Below are positions 45,501-55,701 of a stretch of 64,000 bases of DNA, piece after piece. Location: contig CM037837.1 in NCBI GenBank assembly GCA_021234535.1, forward strand, positions 806,001 to 870,000. The letters are read 5' to 3'. The DNA is from Stichopus chloronotus (lineage: Eukaryota; Echinodermata; Holothuroidea; Aspidochirotida; Stichopodidae). The notes beneath the pieces were generated by a model that saw only the letters and a program-made list of their open reading frames with translations, was not told the origin of the DNA and ran no database searches. A program made the position numbers and the translations under genes. Every line of letters begins with the position of its first letter. The stretch's first letter is position 1.

Positions 45501-48500
45501 ATATGTTATTTACATTACTACCACGTACAGTAATTATCTAAGTACAGTACAGTTCTGTATATATTACCGAAAAGAAGTTCTAATTGAGCCAGTACGCACA
45601 CTGTAATTGTGTTGAAGACTGGAGTGTGGGGGAATCTCTGTGTCATGAGTTGCACAGTGAATGTGCGTTAGTAGATGCCAAATTTATTACACTAAGTCCA
45701 CAGAATATCCACAAATCTGTGATTATTGAGTTAGCCCTATATTTGGTACAGGATTGCTAAAAACAAATTCCTTGACTAATTATCTGTCCATAGTTTGGTA
45801 TCCCCTGCTTGCTCAGGTAGGGTCAACAAGAATACTGTGCTCTTGCATATGTAGTCACTGGCAAGACAGAAGGACAATTCTGAATAGGGGCAAAAGTTTG
45901 AACACTAAAGTTTGTACTGTAACCCTGCTGTACAGTAGTGAAATGCTGGGAGAGAAATATTGCTGGGAGAGAAATATTGTCTCAACAGTTCAAAAGTCTG
46001 TCCAGTAGTATACAGTACATACTGTACAGGTAAGGATCCACAAAGCTGTCTCCTCGATACTTTGACTTTTTAAGCAAAGGAAAATATGATTCTTTTGGGG
46101 TTTTTTTTTCAACAATTTTGACTTAATTTGCTTTTGTGTGTATGATACACAACTATGTTACACAACTATACACAACTATGATACAGAACTACTGTATGTC
46201 TGCCTTCATTCAGTCTGTCTTTGTGCCAGAAGTTGTGAGTTTATTCATTTGATAATGTGATTTTTACAATTATGACACAGGTTTTGAAAATATGCAGTGT
46301 GTGAGTTATGAATATAATTATTCAATATGCAGCAATTATTTTCGTTGTAAATAGCAACAGTCTATCTACTTTAGATGTAAGATGTAAATGTAAAGGACAG
46401 ATCATCAATAATATTAGATAAAATGAAACATCTTACAGAACTTTTGCATTTTGTTGTAAAGCAATTCAAAACAGTATTTATTCTTGTGTTCCTTTGTCCC
46501 CCTTCCTCTTTGTTTAGTATCTTGAGAAGCTTTGCTCAGTCCCTAGGGATGAAGTCGGATGATTTCACAAAGAGGTTTGTCTTAGCCTCCGGGGATATAA
46601 GAGTCCAGTGGAAGTACGGCTGTACGAGTAAGTAAAGAAACTGAAAGTAGAATATCACCACAATGAGATGTACTGTACACTTTAATCTGAAGAGGAAACA
46701 TCGCAGTCATTTTCTGAAAGGCAAGGAAGATGTCCCTATTCCTTATTCCTTGTCCCAGGTTATGTCCTGTCATTGTAATCATGAGTCAATACTTTGAAGG
46801 CAGTACTTTACCGACAATTCTATGGATTCTTAAATTCAGGAGAATAATTTTCCAAGGCAGGCATTTCAAACTCCATGCCATTTTCTTGTTCCTTATTTAA
46901 GATGCTGCTGTTCGAAGACAGACTTTTCTGGCCGACAATTTTTAGTCGCCTCAAGGATGCCAAAATGCCATACATGTAACAGTGGCAAATTATTTCAAGA
47001 AGTCTTGTTTTTTTTTTTCAAATATGAAGCCCTCATTTAACCTTGAAATTTGACACTAGTGAAAAAGTAGATTGGGTATATTGTAGATTTAACTTAAAAA
47101 TGTCATGGAAATTAAGGTCACATCTCTTAAGCTATTGTAATGTTTGTTTTAAGACAGTCACGATTACAAAGAATTACTAAGGATATCCAACTAGTTTCAC
47201 CAGGGGTGACATATCACAAGTTTCTCTGTTATGTCAAGCTATGTTATAGTTTTTAGTCACACCTTATTACTTCTTTTCCCAACTACTGTACGTTTTGGTT
47301 ATTCATGGTCCATGAATCGCATGTGCAGATGTTGCACCAAGCTATTGAGAGCCATTGCTAGGTTTTACATAGTGACAGTGGTGTACAATATAGGCTGTGG
47401 TCTTATGGGCATCCCTGCAGTTCACCTACATTACTAACATATATGCCAACTTCTTGTTTGCTAAACACAGATTAACACTGTGTTGTTGTTTAGTTCTAAA
47501 CTTTGAAATATTCAAACAATAATTTTCTGTAAAAGAATGATGTCAGATTGAAGGCTGTACTATGCTCTACATATCAGAGCAATGATTAGTTTGTCCTAGT
47601 GTATGATAGCAAAGACATAGTTGGACACAAGTAGTAGGAGCTTCTATTTTTGAAAGAATACAAAATTCGAAAATTGATCCCAGATATTGTTACAGGCTCA
47701 TAGTCAATGTTATGGCCAGCTTCAAACAATCTGAGAGGTATCTTCATTAGTTGCCCCAATGCGGAGATCTTAAATGTCACTGATGTTCCAATCTTGAGAC
47801 AAAATTATACTAAATGCTGATGCTGCAGGTTTGCATGCAAAAATGTCAATAGTCTAAGGCAGTTCTCAACCGAAAGGATGAGCATCTGGTAAGAGAGAAG
47901 AGAGATTGCAGGTTTAAGTCGCATGGATGTCCCCAGCTACTTCAAGGGACTGTACATGATGATTAGACCAGGCCATGGATAAATGGTTCTCTTGCAATCC
48001 ACGTACGTGCAGGATTAATAATTACCACTGGATAGTGTTAGTTGCAGTAATGCCAATGCCGCTGTGTTTCGTCCCTGAGCACTCCTAACTATACTGAACA
48101 AGCACCATATGATTTGATGGATTCAGGTTTACCCTCGATAACAGGGGTTGTCAGATGTACAGTACCTCACTGTCTCAGCAATCATTGCTCTGTCACCATC
48201 TCACCCAAGTCTGTGCATATCTTCCTCATCAAGTTAACCATCCTAAACTCCTTCAGCTCTCTCTTTCACATCCTTTTTGGTTGCCCCCCCCCCTCCCTCT
48301 TTTCTTCATTCTCGTTGAACTCTCATGTTCTAGATCTCATTCAGAACAGCACTACAGTATAACAGTGTGTATAAAAAGTCTGCCCCATCACTTGAATTCC
48401 TTCTCTCCCTTCTTTTACTGTAAATATAAATGATCAGTAGCAACAGTAGCAACTGACAACATGGGTGCTGTTTTGGTTTTAAGAATCTTACCCTCGACTG

Positions 48501-48751
48501 GGATCTACCTTTTCTTTGTCCTTTAAAATTCATGATTAGTTGCAATGAAGGATCCACTGCACAGCAAAAATAAAAATTCCATACTATTATGTTTGAATCA
48601 TATCTCAGCTGTATCTCTCCCTCTCTCTCTCTTTTTATATGCAGAAGGAGTGTATGGGACACCGATGGCCTTCGTTAACGGAGTGGATGTCAACATGAAA
48701 CGGAACTGGAGCTTTGAAGACTGGGTGAAAATTATCAAACCACTCATTTAG
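33287..48751 (+). CDS. Secreted thioredoxin-fold (DsbA/Thioredoxin_4-like) protein with CxxS motif
   Basis: Four exons join in frame: 33287-33562, 34258-34382, 46518-46627 and 48645-48751, 618 nt, 205 residues. Residues 1-18 (MRLILLVLFVGIPEFSFA) are a signal peptide. FFVDLTCPDS at 45-54 is the position of a thioredoxin-fold active site but reads Cys51-Pro-Asp-Ser54, so the second cysteine is replaced by serine. FPLPYHRSSY then leads into the helical insert, and GTP at 175-177 is the cis-proline loop typical of DsbA-like folds. Plant and animal thioredoxin-superfamily proteins with CPDS/LPLPYH are the nearest family I recall; their substrates are not known to me. Further cysteines are Cys91 and Cys169. 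There is no KDEL-type tail, so secretion or a vacuole/lysosome route is possible. Splice phases (0, 2, 1) all match. The first ATG is at 33287; the frame is open upstream only through non-ATG codons. Confidence 0.9.
34258..34382 (+). CDS. Thioredoxin-fold gene exon 2
   Basis: The acceptor is tttccattttcag and the donor GTAAGT at 34383. 41 codons plus GG, encoding GAFAFDSFNPKLTYNWIDHI and the acidic GDDEIL end. GG joins T of exon 3 to make glycine. Confidence 0.9.
35188..35272 (+). repeat. Short dispersed repeat (shared with 890-975)
   Basis: Second copy of the 80-bp repeat, in intron 2 of the thioredoxin-fold gene. Confidence 0.5.
36890..37450 (+). repeat. AGGTCA-rich ~145-bp tandem repeat array (4 units)
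   Basis: Four units with cores at 36972, 37113, 37261 and 37417 (steps 141, 148, 156). Each has atccctattgtttttggt, a string of AGGTCA-like half-sites, 'tgtgaaaaccttg' and 'ctcaagaaggttaaccttga'. Unit 1 has AGGTCA-A-AGGTCA (36965-36977). Unit 2 has AGGTCA at 37113, 37123 and 37133, each 4 bases apart. The array lies in intron 2 of the thioredoxin-fold gene. Confidence 0.85.
38460..39990 (+). repeat. AGGTCA-rich repeat array, diverged and irregular
   Basis: Cores at about 38487, 38955, 39105, 39207, 39327, 39498, 39810 and 39975 within partly decayed units; spacing is irregular. The best core is 39810-39842: AGGTCA a AGATCA tctg AGGTCA ccag AGGTCA. Confidence 0.75.
40706..41052 (-). mobile_element. 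MITE family A, copy 3 (in intron of the thioredoxin-fold gene)
   Basis: Starts TTAAAGGGGAATATTGC and ends ATATTTCCCTTAA; TTAA at both ends. Complement of the inner blocks shared by the family (gaaagtttgggtgaacaaat, tgtgagaaacttactgtatt). Confidence 0.75.
43020..43312 (+). repeat. Two-copy tandem repeat (~145 bp) with perfect AGGTCA DR1
   Basis: gtacgctctaactcaa occurs at 43023 and 43167; the two units are almost identical, so this duplication is recent compared with the other arrays. Each has AGGTCA-A-AGGTCA (43117-43129 and 43262-43274) but has lost the downstream half-sites (gggggaactgggggcaa instead). Confidence 0.9.
44378..45047 (+). mobile_element. MITE family B, copy 2 (in intron of the thioredoxin-fold gene)
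   Basis: TTAA/AGTGATTGCGTG to CACACGCAATCACT/TTAA, 670 bp, same orientation as 15023-15694, differing by scattered substitutions and a few small indels. No coding frame. Confidence 0.8.
46518..46627 (+). CDS. Thioredoxin-fold gene exon 3
   Basis: A long pyrimidine tract (gtcccccttcctctttgtttag) precedes it and the donor is GTAAGT at 46628. It encodes ILRSFAQSLGMKSDDFTKRF to WKYGCT, the helical part before the cis-Pro loop. The leftover A joins AA of exon 4 to give lysine. Confidence 0.9.
46985..47215 (-). repeat. Dispersed repeat family C, partial copy 3 (inverted)
   Basis: Complement of the middle of copy 1: cttgaaatttgacactagtg, gtagattgggtatattgtag, ggtcacatctcttaagctat. It lies in intron 3 of the thioredoxin-fold gene. 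Confidence 0.65.
48645..48751 (+). CDS. Thioredoxin-fold gene exon 4 (cis-Pro loop, stop)
   Basis: The acceptor has a CT-rich tract (tctccctctctctctctttttatatgcag). It encodes GVYGTPMAFVNGVDV, the cis-proline loop and last strands, then NWSFEDWVKIIKPLI and TAG. Confidence 0.92.
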
Positions 48752-49115
48752 TTGATAAGTGCAAAAAAAAAAATGTTTTCAGTTTAAACCTTTTGTTCTT
48801 TTATGCAATCATGGTGGAGGTATAATTTTGTAAGTGGTTCCCTCTTTTTTCTTATTTTCTTTTTTTTTATGCTATATTTATGTCAGCTCAGTCATGGTTT
48901 CAAATTGATAAGATAACATCAGAGAGATAAACTTGTCTTTTTTTTCTCTTTTTTTAGTAAAAATAGCTTATCATTTATGCTTGTAGTCTACAGTATATAA
49001 AGTTAAAGAGATTGAGAGAGTTATTTTACTGCACAGGGTGAGTAGATTTTTTTTTCCATCATATTTTTTTTTCCATCAAGGCCACAAAGAGAAGCAATAA
49101 AATGAAAAAAAAAAA
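48752..49115 (+). terminator. 3' UTR and polyadenylation signal of the thioredoxin-fold gene
   Basis: T-rich 3' UTR with AATAAA at 49096-49101, followed a few bases later by a genomic A run. Cleavage is expected at about 49110-49120; the A run could also prime cDNA internally. Confidence 0.65.
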
Positions 49116-49794
49116 AAAAATTTTAAAACAACAAGAAGAAATTACTAAGGCTAAAGAAAAAAATTCTGAATTTTCTAATTCTTAATTTACTACAGAGGAA
49201 TTCCTAACCAGCAAAGTGGTTCTGTCACAGCCTTTTTCGTATTCATTTTAAAGCAGGGAGGAATGGAAAGGGATCTCTGAACATAAAGCACAATGTGAAA
49301 CTAATAGTTTGTATCAGGTGGGGTGGGAATGGGGGGAGGGGTGGAGATAAGTTTGTTTCAAGTTGGAGGAGGGAGAGGGGACGTGGAGTGGGGAGATAAG
49401 GTTGGAGGGTTCCATCGAAACTGAGCACAATAGAAGGCAATATGAGGAGAGTCCACATAGTGCGATCATGGAAGATTAGGGCATTGCAAATGTTTACCGT
49501 GGGCTCAGCTGTGCAGGTAAATGATGAAGCAACAGCAATGAAGGTAGAAGATCCAAAGATATAAAGTATGTTTATTCTTACAAAATCTTAAAAGGTCAGT
49601 ATGTTTCAAATTGTTATATGGAGGCTTGGACAGGACCTACAAGAAGGTTATTAGTGTCTATGCTGGGATCATGATGCCTTTATTGGCAGCATTTGTCAAC
49701 TCAAGCACGATGGTAACATTGTTGCCAAATATTACTGGCATTGGGAGGCAGGTTGTTAGTTAGGGTGGCAGCTCTGAAGCCAATCAGGTGGTAT

Positions 49795-50010
49795 TTCCAT
49801 ACACTGATGTTATCATTAATGTATTCATGGATCTGGTGAGCCTAGGCTTAGGGGGCGTAGTGTCAGAATTGATTTTGATTTCATGTTGAGCAGGGTAAAA
49901 CTTCATGTGTTAGTGAAGCAAGGGGTAAGTACATTCACTAGTGAATACCCACACCAGTGAGTTGTGGGGACACTGATGTTATCATAAAGGTATTCATGGA
50001 TGTGGCATTC
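49795..50010 (+). repeat. Direct repeat pair, ~40 bp, 170 bp apart
   Basis: acactgatgttatcat followed by wa-ggtattcatggat occurs at about 49801 and 49970. The remainder of the interval is unrelated. No gene. Confidence 0.55.
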
Positions 50011-51853
50011 AACTTCCTTCAACCTTCTTATCAGGAGCACCCCTCCTCTTCAGCCAAGTTGGATTTAGAACCCCTAGGTTCAAGTACAACTCTTTAACAG
50101 AATCTGTAAGAATGTAAACTATTTGAAAGAATGCATGAGAGTTGCAGAAAGGAAAAAAGACATGGTTTTGAACATACTCTAGATCTCATGAATGGACTGG
50201 TACATATGACATGCATTATTTCATTAATTATGTGTCTAAAGGTCAGACTGTTTCCAGTTATGCAGGAAAGCAAGACTATCTTCAGACGAATCTTTATTCC
50301 ATTCTGTAGTCAGATTCTACTTGGCTCTTTCGTGCTTTAATTTTGTCTCTGTGTGGGAAATTCTTCTAATACTGGGATCATTTTTGTTTGCTGCCCCCTA
50401 TTTTTTTCAGCATTATATAGTTTGCCAGAAGTGCAAAATATGGTCACATGCCTAGTTTAGTCTGCTTCTAGTCAACTACTGCCAGATGAGTTTTTGAACA
50501 TTTCTATTCTACATGAATTTAACTATCTGCAAACACCTTGAACTTAGGAAAAGAATTAATCACTATAATGGAGAGACCTAAAGGAACTTTAAGTTAGATA
50601 AGCAAGTAGTACTTGGCAACTTGCCAAATGGGGAAACAAACCATTTAAATGATCCCTGTAGAGAATGTTTCTTAAACTTATTTCACATTCTTCTCTTTCC
50701 ATGCAATCAGCCACCCTAGCCATTCTCTCCCCCCCCCCCCACCTCCCCTTAAGTATGTCAAAAGTTTTACTGGAGATGGTCAACCTCAGTTTAGAGCTTA
50801 TTCCAGTTTCACAAATTAAGTTACACAAATATGTGACAAGGCCTACATTAAAATGGGTCTGCACATGGTACCGTCACATGTACTCAGTCTCTGCAGTGTC
50901 AGATTGGGGTGAATCTTGTGGAACTGCAGTCATTAATCAAATACACTGAACAGGATTCTTGACCAGCAATTACCACCACCCCCCCCCCCCCCCCAATGAT
51001 ATAATTACACCAGGAGGCAAATCCACCCAAGAACCAAGTGCTGTAGATGATCTACATTAGCTTAACATATAAGCGTAATAATTAGCTACAACTTCAATAG
51101 CTCCAGGTGGTCTCTTAATGATTTTCAAAAATTGACAGGGTCCAAGGAAGAAGAGGACTTACAATCTCTCTTTCAAAGATGAACATTGTAAGAAAGTTAG
51201 ATGGCAGTGACATTGTATTCCCTTGGAAGCGTCTTCATTACAGGTGGCAGTCTTTTGAGATCTGTCATGTATACATGCACAATATGAATGAGCTGCTATT
51301 AAGTGCAGTGAACCGGTTGTCTTTCAAGTTCTTGTGGTGCATAAAAAAAAATTCACCATCATGGAACCTCGATGGTTGTTCCTTACAAAGGTGTCTGTGA
51401 GAGACCAGCAAAATAAGACTTGTAAAACCACGAACTGAAAAGCCCGCTACATGTATACCTATTGACCGGTCAACCATGGCCCTATTAGCCTTGGCGGATA
51501 CCAACGTTGACCGCGAATGGATGTTTACACTTCCTGTACCACCAAGATATCCGTAATATATTTTTTAATGTTTATTCGATAAAGTGCGTGGTGTATTTAT
51601 CAGTAATGTGATGCTTGGAGGTTGAGTAAAAATAATAAAGTCCCAGTTTGTAACTGTTGACACATTGGCTTTCATATTGTTCCTGTGATTACAGTTTAAA
51701 ACGTTATTTTTTTTTTTTATTCCCCTTCTGTAAGTTGGATCATACCCCCGTCTTGTGTTTGTTACAACCTTTACATGACTTCCCTTAACGGTCGGCCCTC
51801 TCGACTGCTCGCCGAAAGCTAACATTTACTTCCAGTTACTGCCCCATCGCCTC

Positions 51854-52800
51854 CCTGTTCTCGGTCCTTTGTTATTTCTGGCATATATTAATGATCTGGA
51901 TGATACTGTTGGTTTCTTTGGTCAAGAAATTTGCTGATGACGCAAAAAGATACAGTTATTTTCGCGGAACATAATGCTAAGAGTGTTCAAAGTGATCTTG
52001 ATAAAATATACAAGTGGTCTTCAAATTGGCGAATGCTGTTCACCATTGACAATTGTAAAGTAACATGTATGTAAATATGTATAGTAAATATGTAAGTAAA
52101 TTGCATATAGGTTATGGGAATCCGAAGATCTCGGTGGTGTATTACTATCCAAGATGTCGAAGTTGAAAAGATCTTGGCGTTTTTGTAGATTCCTCTGTGA
52201 AACCCTCCAGGCAGTGTGCAGAGGCAGCTAGGACAGAGAACCAAATTCTTGGTATGATGAGACGTAAATTCAAATTTTTTCATAAGGATATTGTGAGGTT
52301 CTGCACACAGTTGGTTAGGTCTCATATGGAGAATGCTGAGCACCGGCAGGAGTAGAATCCCTAGTTTTCAAAAGACAAACGTTTGGGGAAAAAAAGTTTA
52401 GAAAAGAGCTACCGGGCTGATAAGTTCCACGAGAGGAGTTGCTTGATTATCATCATCATAGTGTTGATAATTTAGTTTTCAATGATTTTCCTCAGCGTTC
52501 TAATTCAAGGGATTCTCGTGGTCACACATTTAAGCTCCAAAGATGGTGTAGTGTAGGCTGGATGTTACAAAATACTTCTCACACTGAGAGTTGTGAATGA
52601 ATGGAATGATCTGCCACAGTCTGTTGTGATGTCTGAGGGTGCTAATGCCTTAAAGAATGCACTTGATAAATATTTTCGACAGTGTAAGGGATTCTGATTG
52701 TCTTCTTTTTACTTGGGTTTGGGGTTGTCTGCTCTATTAGGGTCGTTTTTATGCGGACATTATCCTTTCTGACCCTTCATTAACTAAACTAAACTGTTAG
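51854..52800 (+). pseudogene. LINE reverse transcriptase, 3' part (decayed)
   Basis: Pieces in different plus frames follow the usual order of a Jockey/CR1/L2-type LINE ORF2 end: VLGPLLF-YINDL at about 51857, FADD catalytic motif after a frameshift at about 51930, SDLDKIYKWSSNW at about 51990, EKDLGVFVDSS at about 52165, then VVNEWNDLPQSVV at about 52590 and a stop near 52697. The 3' end has a short TAAACT-type tandem (about 52782-52797), typical of LINE tails. Frameshifts and stops make it inactive and 5' truncated, as expected for target-primed insertion. Confidence 0.85.
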
Positions 52801-52804
52801 AAAG

Positions 52805-53064
52805 CGCGTGAAGTCGGCGGAACTAGACACTTGACTGGACGGTGTAGGAATTCCCTTCAAATGCGCAGTGTTAGTTATTAAGTGCTGCCCTCTATAGCAG
52901 GTGACTGCTATAGACATCAAATAAGGATAATGACTTTTTGCGACGTAAACTGCAATCCCACTCATTCGGCTATCGATACGGCAAAACAGTGACGGGCTGT
53001 GCTTATCACACCTTTATCCCCACCCCCTCCCGTTCCACCGTCACTGCACCAGAGAACCCCGAAG
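52805..53064 (+). promoter_or_regulatory. CpG-containing unique block ending in a splice donor
   Basis: Directly after the LINE tail, sequence becomes CpG-richer (aaagcgcgtgaagtcggcgg, ttcggctatcgatacggc) and ends in CCCCGAAG/GTGAGT at 53065. This would suit a non-coding first exon with promoter, but no downstream exon was recognised. Confidence 0.25.
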
Positions 53065-55029
53065 GTGAGTTAAAAGGGGATCAAAGATGAAAGCAGGATG
53101 ACTACGAGGTTTGGTCCAATCACAAATATCCTATTGTCAGATTACAGGTTGTCAAACATTCTTTGGTGCTGAAAACTTTGAACTCTCCTTAAAAAGGTGA
53201 ACACGACACAATGCAACTCTGGTATAAACCGTAATAATGGCCAACGAAGATGCTTATTATTTGACATTGTCATGTTAGAATTGTTTACATCAACATTGTT
53301 TGATCGAACTTTCTCCCATATTCCATGATTCAAAAACATTGCTTCCATCTACCGCTACAACATATTTGTCTGAAACTCAGTGGGGTTGCTTGATTTGTTT
53401 AGAAGAAATTTGAGGATCGGCAGAAAGATTTGAATTCATGATATTGGATTTACATGGAGTGACATTTTTGTGAAGAAAAAAAAAAACATTTATGATAGTC
53501 TTAATGGTGATATATAAGAAATTTAATTCCTGACCTACTACGGGTGCATGATAAAAGTTCTCTTCATTTTCAGGTATCGGGATCACAGTTTAATTTCAGG
53601 TCACCCGTTTGAAAAAAAAGTGGGGGTGGGATGAAAACATATTTTCGAACCCCCCCCCCCCCAGTCCAGTTAATACAGAGATCAGTGATGAACACTTTCA
53701 TGACATTTAAATCACCGATGAAACCGATAAAACCGTTGATAAAAATAAATCGTGTTGGGATTTCTAAGTCCTCACATCAATAACCTGATTCTGCGACGTT
53801 ACCAACGTTTCAATAACTTCAATTTATTATGCGATGTATTCGATATATCAAGCTTGACGAATCCGCATGAAATTGACCATTTAAATGTCGATTTACAGCC
53901 ACGGTATAGGATGTTTTTATCATTATTATTAATATATTTTGCGTTTTTCAAGTCAGCGATGAAGATGTTGGGTACGTATTTAGTCTTTTACTATCCTTTG
54001 ATTTAATTTTCCTTCCACAGATTTTATCATACTTAGGCCTATATACTTTCCCTCAAAACAGCGAAATCTAGATACCAGCGGTAACCTTTTGCAGTAACCT
54101 CCTTCCTAAATGAAAAAAAAAAAAAGTCAGCTGACAACCTGGCGCAACGAAGCGTCGCGAAAACGATCAATAAAACATCATTATGTACACCGAAAAGTAT
54201 TTGCAGGCCGAGGAGTTACATCTGAACATCCGGTTCGTCTTATTCAAGATGAGAAAAGAGTGATGAAGACTTATGCAGCGCAGAGTTAATACCATGTGAC
54301 ACGTCTCTTGCATAATATGTTGGAGGTTAAGAAAATAACAAACGGTACCGTTAACTGTAAATCATGAAGAGAAGCTGCAGTGTCTCCAATGTGGGTGATA
54401 TATTCAGACATAACTAGGTCTTCGTGCATGGTTGTATCGGTAAGTAGCAGACGTATGTACTTTATACCTGATATGCTTTGCAAAGAAGAAAAAAGTGACT
54501 TAGTTAAGATTTACTTACTGATTAGTGACGAGGTATACGACTGAGGATGAAAAAAAGTAACAAACTAGGGAGTGAAGGAGCAAAGCCTTGAAATTCCATC
54601 AGCGCTTTGTAAGCATCAGGCTTCTCCGAGTACACCAACTGTTACGCACGACTCGCACCGACAGTAAGAAGAATACTAAAACATAAGGTCCTTTCAAAAT
54701 AGGCGCGATGCGGTGCGATGTGATGTGATAAAAATGTCGCTGATTAGTCTTTTTGCTTTCAAACTACAGGTGACATTTTCTTTATCGCTCTGTGATTTTT
54801 TTTCATTGTTTTCATTGTTTTTTTTTCATTTGTTAATCATGTGATTTACGGAAGACAACGATTGGCCACAGAACCAAAAAATATCGCCGCGACAAGCGAA
54901 AAATCGCCTCGTAACGTATCTCATCGTATCGACCCTGGTGTGGAAAGATTTTAAAGGAGGCTAGGGAGTTGTAAATACATCTTGCATTCTTACATAACTT
55001 TTTGCACTTTCTTTCTCCAAATCGAGTAG

Positions 55030-55190
55030 AAGCATACGGTACCCATTTAAAAGATTTGCCAATGACAACTTTGTTAAAGAGCGCCCCAGTAGAGGAAAAG
55101 AAAGCGTTAATATTTGAATTGTTATTATGTTGCGGCCGTCAAGATAATATTCATGAGTGTGTCTTTTATGAAAGAAGAGCAAACGGTTTT
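55030..55190 (+). CDS. Candidate internal coding exon, unrecognised
   Basis: A 161-nt open segment between a pyrimidine-rich acceptor (actttctttctccaaatcgagtag) and donor GTAAGT at 55191. It reads AYGTHLKDLPMTTLLKSAPV then EEKKALIFELLLCCGRQDNI and HECVFYERRANGF, a protein-like composition with four cysteines. I do not recognise the family and found no partner exon. It could be a real exon of an unknown gene or a remnant of a mobile element. Confidence 0.35.
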
Positions 55191-55356
55191 GTAAGTTGTG
55201 TGTTACAACTCTCTATCCTCCTTTAAGTAACAGCACTATTTCAACATTTTTATCGCTTTGAATGAATCGAAACAATCGCGCATAGTATGAAAGGGCGTAC
55301 CGTTTCCTTAATACTGATCAAAGGTGTTCTTTCAAAGAATCTATTTTTTTTCCGTC

Positions 55357-55701
55357 TTAAAGAGAAATATTGTGTTTGTTTTACAAAAGTAAGAATTTTG
55401 AAATCCAGTATTTATCGACGCAAAATGATAGATTACTCATACTAAGGCTGGACTGTAGCCGGTTTTTTTTTCACCTTTAAGAAATGAGTATCGCTTGGAT
55501 AGAAATTCAGTTACTGGTTTCTCAAGAATAATTCTCTCATCACCAGCCTTAAATGATCCATATCTCAACTTTATGCATACTAATCTGACGAGATGGAACT
55601 GTTCATGTTCATTGACGAGACTGGATGGTTTAACGATGCTTAAAGCTATTTTCTTTGTGTGCCATATGGACGCAAATTTAAACCGCAATATTCCCCTTTA
55701 A
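55357..55701 (+). mobile_element. MITE family A, copy 4
   Basis: Starts TTAAAGAGAAATATTG and ends CAATATTCCCCTTTAA, with a 16-bp terminal inverted repeat carrying one difference and TTAA at both ends. It shares atgatagattactcatacta, ggtttctcaagaataat and gactggatggtttaacgatg with the family. Confidence 0.78.

Noticed and set aside
54519..54540. 22-nt minus-strand microexon candidate with good splice sites
   Set aside because: No partner exon or frame context; such pairs of sites arise often by chance over 64 kb.
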